The notes under the pieces: model-generated | The model's database searches: none | What the model was told of the DNA's origin: nothing | The model's input: only the letters and a program-made list of their open reading frames with translations | Shown here: piece after piece, positions 1 to 4,913 of the stretch | How the letters are laid out: each line of letters begins with the position of its first letter | Numbering within the stretch: the first letter of the stretch is position 1 | Program-made: the position numbers and the translations under genes | Assembly: GCA_017506845.1 (NCBI GenBank) | Contig: JAFVMP010000042.1 | Coordinates: forward strand, 1 to 5,816 | Source of the DNA: Campylobacter sp. | GTDB lineage: Bacteria; Campylobacterota; Campylobacteria; Campylobacterales; Campylobacteraceae | DNA length: 5,816 nt | Reading direction: 5' to 3'

Positions 1-610
1 CACTACCATTAAGCAAATTTGGACTACAATCTAAATAGTGTGGACAGTTCATTGGTTCGAGTTTATTTAAATGATAACGAATTAGCTCATCTTTTTTATC
101 TTTATTGATTTGAGTAATTTGAGTTTTAATATTTTTATATAGAATTTTTGAGCCACATACTAAACGAATATGGCTAAACAATATCGCTAGTTCAATATCA
201 TTAGATATCACACACAACTCATCTTGTTCATATAGTTTTGCCTCTATATCTAAGCCTACGTTTTTTAAAATTTGCAAATATCTTTGAGCAATGGCTTTAG
301 AATTATAGCCTAATTCATTTTTGTAGATTATAGCTAGGTCAATACTGCTTTTAACACTCATTTCACCAAGCGCATAACTACCTATAGCCACCACGCATAG
401 TGGCACACTATCATCACTTAATACAAACTCACCAAATGAGTCTAATTTAACTATATCAAAGGCTGATTTTAAAAACTTATCTATCTCTTTAGATTGATAA
501 ATTCCATAATTTCTACCGCCCAGCTTTATAAACCGACTCTTTAAACTTTCTTTACATTTGGCTATATCTTCTTTTAATTTTATATTTGTTTTATTCTTAT
601 TAGGTCTCAT
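1..610 (-). CDS. GlnD-like nucleotidyltransferase-fold protein, N-terminal part (cut by window edge)
   Basis: The frame is open from ATG at 610 to the left edge, giving 203 visible residues and no stop. The start is supported by AAAGGA five bases upstream. Residues 77-92 (GSYALGEMSVKSSIDL) match the GlnD/DUF294-type nucleotidyltransferase signature G-[GS]-x9-D-x-D. The first Asp is Ser89, while Asp91 is kept. Residues 195-203 (CSPNLLNGS) resemble the stretch that leads into the GPGGLRD motif of GlnD proteins. GlnD enzymes uridylylate PII proteins in nitrogen sensing and carry HD and ACT domains further on, which would lie outside the window. Because of the altered metal site, and because Campylobacter often lacks a canonical PII system, a true uridylyltransferase role is uncertain. 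It may be a divergent signalling protein. The fold assignment is fairly sure and the substrate is unknown. Confidence 0.75.
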   Translation of the reverse strand, partial: MRPNKNKTNIKLKEDIAKCKESLKSRFIKLGGRNYGIYQSKEIDKFLKSAFDIVKLDSFGEFVLSDDSVPLCVVAIGSYALGEMSVKSSIDLAIIYKNELGYNSKAIAQRYLQILKNVGLDIEAKLYEQDELCVISNDIELAILFSHIRLVCGSKILYKNIKTQITQINKDKKDELIRYHLNKLEPMNCPHYLDCSPNLLNGS

Positions 611-627
611 CTACTTCCTTTAAGTAG
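611..627 (-). promoter_or_regulatory. Ribosome-binding site inside a small hairpin
   Basis: Read on the minus strand, CTACTT-AAAGG-AAGTAG lies directly before the ATG at 610. The arms form a perfect 6-bp stem and the AAAGG core of the Shine-Dalgarno sequence sits in the loop. The site fixes the start of the GlnD-like gene. The stem could tune ribosome access, but six base pairs with a five-base loop is weak and may be incidental. Confidence 0.5.
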
Positions 628-656
628 CATTTTATCTAAATTCAACTTGCAACTAT

Positions 657-662
657 ATTATA
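657..662 (-). promoter_or_regulatory. Candidate sigma-70 -10 box for the GlnD-like gene
   Basis: On the minus strand this reads TATAAT, about 47 bases before the ATG at 610, giving a predicted leader of about 40 bases. The upstream DNA is AT-rich with no good -35 box, which is usual for Campylobacter sigma-70 promoters. In DNA this AT-rich such hexamers also arise by chance. Confidence 0.35.
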
Positions 663-676
663 TATAAATTTATATA
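661..676. repeat. 16-bp perfect palindrome next to the putative -10 box
   Basis: TATATAAATTTATATA equals its own reverse complement and touches the TATAAT at 657-662. It could be an operator for the GlnD-like gene. Pure A/T palindromes are common by chance at this base composition, so this is only a candidate. Confidence 0.35.
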
Positions 677-830
677 CAATCAAAATTGATAATGAATATA
701 ATTTATTTTATGTGATAATCTTACTATTAAAAGAATAAAAATATATTTTAAGAGATAATGCATTAATTAAAAACTTAGCCTAATCAAAACTTTTACTAAA
801 AGCAATAAAATTTCAAAAATTGTTTTAATG

Positions 831-855
831 AAGTGCTATTATAATAATGGCACTT
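831..855 (-). terminator. Hairpin terminator of the former flagellin gene
   Basis: AAGTGCTATTAT and ATAATGGCACTT pair over up to 12 bp around a single base (one G-T pair), so the real loop is probably 3-5 bases. It starts 14 bases after the flagellin-remnant stop. On the minus strand it is followed by CATTAAAACAATTTTT, a weak T-rich tail. It fits a factor-independent terminator left over from an intact flagellin gene. It may also shield the GlnD-like gene from read-through. Confidence 0.6.
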
Positions 856-869
856 CCTAAAATCAGATT

Positions 870-980
870 TTACTGTAATAGTCTTAATATATTTTGTTGT
901 ACTGAGTTGGCTTGACTCATAGCGTAGCTTCCGCTTTGGGCTAGTATGTTAAATTTAGAGAAGTTTGCACTCTCACGAGA
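870..980 (-). pseudogene. Flagellin C-terminal remnant
   Basis: Read on the minus strand and ending at TAA 870-872, this encodes [20 protein letters not shown] followed by [16 protein letters not shown]. This is the highly conserved D0 C-terminal helix of Campylobacter/Helicobacter flagellins (typically [29 protein letters not shown]), which packs in the filament core. Only about 36 codons match. Further upstream the frame stays open to 1118 but has no ATG, no ribosome-binding site and no flagellin likeness, so more than 90% of the gene is missing. The tail keeps an undamaged reading frame and stop, which suggests a recent loss or conservation as a recombination substrate for other flagellin genes. 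The family identification is strong; the history is inference. Confidence 0.85.
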
Positions 981-1002
981 CTTATCTAGAGTTTTTCTAA
1001 CT

Positions 1003-1104
1003 GCTAAAGTAGATATGCAGATTGTCCCAAGAGCTAATTGGAGCGATTTTACAATAAAAGATGGTATGAAAATCGAGATTATAGAGTTCGTAGACGGCGG
1101 GTAA
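1003..1104 (+). pseudogene. ThiS-like sulfur carrier C-terminal remnant
   Basis: The plus-strand frame ending at TAA 1102-1104 reads [12 protein letters not shown], then [17 protein letters not shown]. This matches the C-terminal half of ThiS, the ubiquitin-fold sulfur carrier of thiamine thiazole synthesis: IVPR..W, then DG..IEI..FV, then the terminal Gly-Gly that is thiocarboxylated. Full ThiS is about 65 residues and only about 34 remain. The family usually ends GGG; here the residue before the final Gly-Gly is Asp. The frame runs back to ATG 946, but that stretch is the antisense of the flagellin tail and has no Shine-Dalgarno, so no intact protein is expected. No thiF, thiG or thiH follows. 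Confidence 0.65.
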
Positions 1105-1124
1105 TTATTTTTAAGTAATTACCC
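1099..1124 (+). repeat. Hairpin overlapping the thiS-like stop codon
   Basis: GGGTAATTA and TAATTACCC form a perfect 9-bp stem around an 8-base loop, with the TAA stop inside the left arm. It could terminate transcription coming from the thiS side, but no T-run follows on the plus strand, so the role is open. Confidence 0.4.
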
Positions 1125-1128
1125 ATTG

Positions 1129-1164
1129 TAAATTTGAATTATTCTATTTAACAATCCAAATTTA
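1129..1164 (-). repeat. 15-bp inverted repeat, fully paired as minus-strand RNA
   Basis: TAAATTTGGATTGTT and AATAATTCAAATTTA (minus strand) pair over 15 positions around a 6-base loop, counting two G-U pairs. The plus-strand transcript would have two mismatches instead, so the structure favours minus-strand RNA. No T-run follows. It could be a second barrier to read-through from the two-gene unit, or a remnant of one. Confidence 0.4.
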
Positions 1165-1417
1165 AGCATTGCAACTATAAATATAATAAAAATATATTAA
1201 ACTTTAGATAAAATTAGCAAAGTTTTCATAATCAAAACAAGATAAAAATTGCTATAAAGACACTACTACTAATGCAAATGCTTTTTATATTTTATATCAA
1301 AATCAATCTTAACACCTTATATTTTACTACTTTCTTTAAGATTTTTATAGCATCTATATCATAGTAATATCTATTTTATCATCACCATCATACCGACAAA
1401 TCAATAATTTTATTAAC

Positions 1418-1456
1418 AAAAGACCCTTTGATTCAAATTCTAATCAAAAGAGTCTT
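1418..1456 (-). terminator. Intrinsic terminator of the two-gene unit
   Basis: On the minus strand AAGACTCTTTTGATT, an 8-base loop and AATCAAAGGGTCTT form a 14-bp stem with one bulged T and one G-U pair. TTTTGTTAATAAAA follows directly. It lies about 75 bases beyond the stop of the 143-residue gene and faces the correct way, so it probably ends the transcript that starts at the sigma-54 promoter. Confidence 0.75.
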
Positions 1457-1529
1457 ACAGAATGCAATTTTTAACACTATTTTTACTAATATTTTTTAAG
1501 TATATAGTCAAATATCCAAATTTAGCAAT

Positions 1530-1961
1530 TTAAATTTTAGCCAAAATATCTTTTAGATAGTTTTGTGTCTCTTGTTTTTGCGAGTCAAATTCTGCTTTGC
1601 TTAATGATGAGCTGGCATGGTGTTGGATTGTATTTTTATCACCCAAAACCCTTATCATCATCTCTAAAGCATCAGCTTTTGCACTTCTATCAATGCTACT
1701 TAATTTATTTAATGCAAATTCATCTCTAGCAACTGAAGTATCTGTAATAGCACTATCTCTAGCAGCAGCAGCCCACATAGACGCACTCACAAAAAAAGCC
1801 TCTTCCATTCCGCCAGTTGTATTTAGAGCATACGCATTGCCTACTTTTTTTATTAACGGATTTGAGTCATCAAGTACTTTTTGAAAGTCGCCTTGCGTAT
1901 TTAAAGAGCTATTTTTTGATTGCTTAGACTCAATATTTAAAAAAGAATTTTCAACTCTCAT
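1530..1961 (-). CDS. Unrecognised 143-residue protein, second gene of the sigma-54 unit
   Basis: I do not recognise a family. The product has no signal peptide, no membrane segment and no cysteine. The first ~35 residues are polar and rich in Ser/Asn/Gln, so probably disordered. From residue ~36 it is mostly helix-forming: an Ala-rich stretch at 56-72 (FFVSASMWAAAARDSA), a central helix near 79-106, and a charged C-terminal helix at 121-143. The start is firm: AAAGGAG lies directly upstream, overlapping the stop of the preceding gene, and the gap between the two genes is only 10 bp. Co-transcription from the promoter at 2604-2622 is therefore likely. The disordered polar N-terminus and helical body resemble small substrates of the flagellar export apparatus in a general way. 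This is inference from context, not homology. Confidence 0.85.
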   Translation of the reverse strand: MRVENSFLNIESKQSKNSSLNTQGDFQKVLDDSNPLIKKVGNAYALNTTGGMEEAFFVSASMWAAAARDSAITDTSVARDEFALNKLSSIDRSAKADALEMMIRVLGDKNTIQHHASSSLSKAEFDSQKQETQNYLKDILAKI

Positions 1962-1972
1962 ACCTGCTCCTT
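1962..1972 (-). promoter_or_regulatory. Ribosome-binding leader identical to that of the preceding gene
   Basis: AAGGAGCAGGT immediately before ATG 1961 is identical, base for base, to the leader before ATG 2568. It overlaps the final base of the upstream stop codon. The two coding sequences diverge directly after the ATG. Confidence 0.8.
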
Positions 1973-2568
1973 TATTGAATTTGAATCCATGTACTCATAG
2001 ATAAGCCAGAATTAATACTTCTAGCAGTATATACAAATCTACCACTATCATTATAAGGAGTTGATATATCCCATATTTCTTGCCAACCATCTATAATATT
2101 ATCACCGTTCATATCCATACCAGCAATATCTAATAATACAGCTTGATTTCCATTATAAGTTGCACTATCCGTACTACTTCCACCATATCCAATTACGCCA
2201 GTAATTACAAAAAATGGATTTCCACCATGATCTGCACCAGTGATTGTTTGATTGTCTAATATATACTCACAATCATATCCTGTATAATTTTTAAATTGTT
2301 GTGAACAAACATCTAAAATTATAACTTGTGATACATCTGGAGCTAAACCTTTAGTTTGCATTTTATTTTTAAAAAATGCTTTTTTCATAGCTTCTATTGA
2401 TTTATCTAAAATACCACTTTCATAACTTGACTTATACTTAGAAGTTTTGTCTAAATATATCGTTGTATTATTACGTATAATCTTATCCTTGCCTTGTATA
2501 AAATCATTTGCCAAAGCATCAAACCCAAGCATTGAAACTAATGCTAAACTAAATGAAATTTTAAACAT
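1972..2568 (-). CDS. Secreted 198-residue protein with a calcium-type loop, function unknown
   Basis: Residues 1-20 form a signal peptide: Lys3, a hydrophobic core, then DALA before Asn21, so signal peptidase I cleavage is predicted after Ala20. There is no lipobox and no later membrane segment, so the mature protein of ~178 residues should be periplasmic or outside the cell. Cys88 and Cys100 are the only cysteines and could form one disulfide. Residues 152-164 (DMNGDNIIDGWQE) match the D-x-N-x-D-x-x-x-D pattern of EF-hand-like and thrombospondin-type calcium loops, and the surrounding region (111-170) is rich in Gly, Asp and aromatics. Beyond that I recognise no family. The start is supported by TAAGGAG eight bases upstream. 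It is the first gene behind the GG-N10-GC promoter, and the 143-residue gene follows by 10 bp. Possible roles are a cell-surface, adhesin-like or flagellum-associated component. Confidence 0.9.
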   Translation of the reverse strand: MFKISFSLALVSMLGFDALANDFIQGKDKIIRNNTTIYLDKTSKYKSSYESGILDKSIEAMKKAFFKNKMQTKGLAPDVSQVIILDVCSQQFKNYTGYDCEYILDNQTITGADHGGNPFFVITGVIGYGGSSTDSATYNGNQAVLLDIAGMDMNGDNIIDGWQEIWDISTPYNDSGRFVYTARSINSGLSMSTWIQIQ

Positions 2569-2603
2569 ACCTGCTCCTTATATTAAAAATATAAATTTTT
2601 AAT

Positions 2604-2622
2604 AAGCAAATTTAATTCCAAA
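2604..2622 (-). promoter_or_regulatory. Sigma-54 (RpoN) promoter of the two-gene unit
   Basis: The minus strand reads TTTGGAATTAAATTTGCTT. GG and GC are separated by exactly 10 bases, the invariant -24/-12 spacing. The flanks (TTTGGAA and TTTGCTT) agree with the Campylobacter RpoN consensus. Transcription would start near 2594, about 26 bases before ATG 2568, with the Shine-Dalgarno well inside the leader. In Campylobacter this class of promoter is activated by FlgR and serves hook, rod and other flagellar genes. TATAAT hexamers at 2623-2628 and 2631-2636 are alternative sigma-70 boxes. Confidence 0.75.
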
Positions 2623-2664
2623 ATTATAAAATTATATAAAGGATATTTTTATACATATATAGGG

Positions 2665-2687
2665 TCTATCCTTAAAATAAGGATAGA
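2665..2687 (-). terminator. Hairpin after purF
   Basis: TCTATCCTTA and TAAGGATAGA form a perfect 10-bp stem with a 3-base loop, starting 7 bases after the purF stop. The minus-strand continuation is CCCTATATATG rather than a clean T-run, so termination may be partial or the hairpin may mainly protect the mRNA 3' end. It also separates purF transcription from the sigma-54 promoter just downstream. Confidence 0.55.
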
Positions 2688-2693
2688 TTAAAT

Positions 2694-4034
2694 TTAGCTT
2701 ATAAAATAATCTCCATCAAAGCTAACTAAAGAGTATTTTCTCTCATTGCCAAGGCCGCATACTAGCTCATCAATGCTTAAAAACTCCAAACTATCAGCAC
2801 CAATAAATTTGCAAACCTCATCAACATCCATTTTAGCACTTATTAATTCTTCATAACTTGGCGTATCAATACCATATCTACAAGGATGTTTAATCTCTGG
2901 AGCAGCTATTTTCATATGTATCTCTTTAGCCCCAGCATTGCGCAATAGCTCTACTATTTTCTTGCTAGTTGTACCACGCACGATACTATCATCGATAACT
3001 ACAACGCTTTTGCCGTTTAAAACACTACTCATAGGATTTAGTTTTAATTTAACTTTTAGATTTCTCATCTCTTGAGTTGGCTCTATAAATGTCCTACCTA
3101 CATAGTGATTTCTTACAATTGCCATTTCAAATGGTATATTACTCCTAGCTGCATATCCTAACGCCGCAGGAACACCAGAGTCTGGCACAGGCACTACAAA
3201 ATCAGCTTTACAGCTAGATTTATCAGCTAGAATTTCTCCTAGTTTTTTTCTAATTTGATATACATTTTTACCATCTATCATGCTATCAGGACGAGCAAAG
3301 TATATATATTCAAATGCACACAATCTAGGGTCTTTAGCTTCAAATAACTCTATGCTTTTAAAGGCACTTTTGCCCTCTTCAAATACTATCATCTCTCCAG
3401 GTGCTACATCTCTTACATATGTCGCACCTACTAAATCAAAAGCACAAGTCTCACTAGCTACAATATAACCACCATCTTTTAATCTTCCAATGCTAAGAGG
3501 TCTAATCCCATATGGATCGCGTACTACAAACATCTTAGAGCGACTTAAAATAAGCAGACAATACGCACCTACAATCTGCTCTAAAGCTTCAATAATACGA
3601 TCTTGTAAATTCTCTTTTTTGCTTTTTGCTATTAAGTGCAAGATATTTTCTGTATCCATATTTGACTGAAATATCGCACCATCTTCTATCAATCTTTCTC
3701 TAACTTCGTGTTTATTAATCAAATTTCCATTATGAACAATACTAATCTCGCCTAAAGAGTATTTTGCACTCACTGGCTGAGCATCTAGCACACTATCGCT
3801 ACCAGCAGTTGAATATCTATTGTGGCCTATAGCCATCTGACCTTGTAATATTTCAAAACTATCATTATCAAAAACTTCAGTTACTAAACCTCTATTTTTA
3901 ATAGTTTTAATCTGATGATTATAGCTTGCACTTATACCGCTTGCCTCTTGACCTCTGTGTTGCATAGAAAACAACCCATAATAAGCTGTTTTTGCTGCGT
4001 CTTTTGAATTGATTACTCCAACTATTGCACACAT
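2694..4034 (-). CDS. purF: Amidophosphoribosyltransferase
   Basis: This enzyme makes 5-phosphoribosylamine from PRPP and glutamine, the first committed step of purine synthesis in the cytoplasm. Cys2 is the N-terminal nucleophile, exposed once Met1 is removed, and there is no propeptide. The glutaminase domain shows HRGQE (26-30), HNRYST (71-76) and HNGN (101-104), followed by RDPYGIRPL (172-180). The transferase domain has the PRPP loop VVVIDDSIVRGTTS (344-357). Its 446 residues are slightly short for the family. Cysteines at 239 (RLCAFEY) and 385 (HPCRYG) sit where Fe-S type (Bacillus) enzymes have cluster ligands. Near the C-terminus only Cys426 is present and the usual second cysteine of that pair is not seen, so a 4Fe-4S cluster is doubtful. 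The ATG lies one base after the dapB stop with AGGA inside the dapB end, implying coupled translation. Confidence 0.97.
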   Translation of the reverse strand: MCAIVGVINSKDAAKTAYYGLFSMQHRGQEASGISASYNHQIKTIKNRGLVTEVFDNDSFEILQGQMAIGHNRYSTAGSDSVLDAQPVSAKYSLGEISIVHNGNLINKHEVRERLIEDGAIFQSNMDTENILHLIAKSKKENLQDRIIEALEQIVGAYCLLILSRSKMFVVRDPYGIRPLSIGRLKDGGYIVASETCAFDLVGATYVRDVAPGEMIVFEEGKSAFKSIELFEAKDPRLCAFEYIYFARPDSMIDGKNVYQIRKKLGEILADKSSCKADFVVPVPDSGVPAALGYAARSNIPFEMAIVRNHYVGRTFIEPTQEMRNLKVKLKLNPMSSVLNGKSVVVIDDSIVRGTTSKKIVELLRNAGAKEIHMKIAAPEIKHPCRYGIDTPSYEELISAKMDVDEVCKFIGADSLEFLSIDELVCGLGNERKYSLVSFDGDYFIS

Positions 4035-4035
4035 A

Positions 4036-4800
4036 TTATATTCCTAAAGCATCATAGATTGTATATAATTTTGGCTCTTTATTAGCTAGCCAAATTCCAG
4101 CCTTTATCGCACCTTTAGCAAATGTAGCTCTACTTGTAGCGGTGTGATTTAACTCTATATATTCACCATCGTTATAAAATCCCACTGTATGGCGTCCAAC
4201 GATATCACCACCACGCAAAGCCATTACAGCAATCTCATCTTTGCTTCTAGCTCCTATCATTCCATCACGGCCACTTACTCTAACATTTGCTAAACTTAAA
4301 TTTCTACCTTTTGCAGCATGTTCGCCAAGTGTCAATGCTGTGCCACTTGGAGCGTCTATCTTATTGCGATGATGCATCTCTAAAATCTCAATGTCAAAAT
4401 CACTTAGCACTCTACTAGCAATCTCAGTTAAACGATTTAGCACTGCTACACCTAAACTCATATTTGTAGCTTGAAGTATTGGCATCATAGCACTTGCAAG
4501 TTTGATTAGCTCAGCACCTTCATTGCCTAATCCAGTAGTACCTATAACCAGTGGTTTTGGATTGGTTCTAGCATAATTTATAAGATTTATCGACGCGCTT
4601 GCGATACTAAAATCGATCACAACATCGCTATTATCAAATAAAACATCATACTTATCAGTTACTATCACACCATCATCTACACTCATAGGCTCTATAGTAT
4701 ATGCTACTGATAACTTTGCATTGCTAAGCCCTTTTAAATTTGCGATTATCTCACTTCCCATCTTACCGCTTGCACCGTGTAAACCTATACGAATCATCAT
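4036..4800 (-). CDS. dapB: 4-hydroxy-tetrahydrodipicolinate reductase
   Basis: DapB reduces 4-hydroxy-tetrahydrodipicolinate with NAD(P)H in the lysine/meso-diaminopimelate pathway, which feeds peptidoglycan. The N-terminal Rossmann domain shows [10 protein letters not shown] (6-15), VIDFS (61-65) and GTTG (87-90). The signature [15 protein letters not shown] (141-155) contains the catalytic His143 and Lys147. The C-terminal [12 protein letters not shown] (197-208) is also typical. At 254 residues it is full length. Two ATGs stand in tandem at 4800 and 4797. AAAGGG is too close to the first (2 bases) and better placed for the second (5 bases), so translation may start at 4797. The gene lies between the trxB terminator and purF. 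The final codons carry the purF ribosome-binding site. Confidence 0.97.
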   Translation of the reverse strand: MMIRIGLHGASGKMGSEIIANLKGLSNAKLSVAYTIEPMSVDDGVIVTDKYDVLFDNSDVVIDFSIASASINLINYARTNPKPLVIGTTGLGNEGAELIKLASAMMPILQATNMSLGVAVLNRLTEIASRVLSDFDIEILEMHHRNKIDAPSGTALTLGEHAAKGRNLSLANVRVSGRDGMIGARSKDEIAVMALRGGDIVGRHTVGFYNDGEYIELNHTATSRATFAKGAIKAGIWLANKEPKLYTIYDALGI

Positions 4801-4828
4801 CGCCCTTTTTTGGATAAATTAAGATTTT

Positions 4829-4834
4829 ATTTTA
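4829..4834 (-). promoter_or_regulatory. Candidate -10 box for dapB-purF
   Basis: The minus strand reads TAAAAT within TTTTTTTAGCTAAAAT, about 30 bases before the dapB ATG and downstream of the trxB terminator. T-rich DNA just upstream of a -10 box without a -35 box is the usual Campylobacter sigma-70 layout. The hexamer differs from TATAAT at one position. Confidence 0.4.
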
Positions 4835-4883
4835 GCTAAAAAAAGATAAAAATTTGATATAAGTAAATTGAATTTTATAAAAG

Positions 4884-4907
4884 AGCCACTCGCTAAGGCA
4901 AGTGGCT
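4884..4907 (-). terminator. Intrinsic terminator of trxB
   Basis: On the minus strand AGCCACTTGC, loop CTTA and GCGAGTGGCT form a 10-bp stem with one G-U pair, followed by CTTTTATAAAATT. It starts 6 bases after the trxB stop. It is the most GC-rich hairpin in the window and a clear factor-independent terminator, so dapB-purF needs its own promoter. Confidence 0.88.
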
Positions 4908-4913
4908 TAAGAA

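Larger units (their letters stand above)
1105..1529. other. Gene-poor AT-rich stretch
   Basis: Between the thiS-like stop and the 143-residue gene there is no frame with a credible start, ribosome-binding site and family likeness. The stretch holds two hairpins on the left (1099-1124 and 1129-1164) and a terminator on the right (1418-1456). Short frames occur on both strands. One is a 30-codon hydrophobic plus-strand ORF (1272-1364) without a Shine-Dalgarno. Another is a minus-strand stretch (about 1310-1415) reading YDGDDKIDI before a stop. Neither is recognisable. The region may be decayed coding DNA. Confidence 0.6.

Noticed and set aside
946..1104. 52-codon plus-strand ORF ending in the ThiS-like tail
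   Set aside because: It has no ribosome-binding site before ATG 946, and its first ~12 codons are simply the antisense of the flagellin tail. It is treated as a remnant, not a gene.
1272..1364. 30-codon hydrophobic plus-strand ORF (MQMLFIFYIK...)
   Set aside because: It has no Shine-Dalgarno, and its phenylalanine/isoleucine richness is what AT-rich DNA gives by chance. No toxin-antitoxin type I layout is visible around it.
1597..1884. Plus-strand open frame of 95 codons
   Set aside because: It lies wholly antisense to the better supported 143-residue gene, which has a strong ribosome-binding site and operon context.
2623..2636. Two TATAAT boxes as sigma-70 promoters for the two-gene unit
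   Set aside because: They are possible, but the exact GG-N10-GC motif with matching flanks immediately downstream is far less likely by chance than TATAAT in this AT-rich DNA. Kept only as an alternative.
3280..3468. Plus-strand open frame of 62 codons
   Set aside because: It is antisense to purF, inside a region of clear family conservation, so it is a shadow frame.
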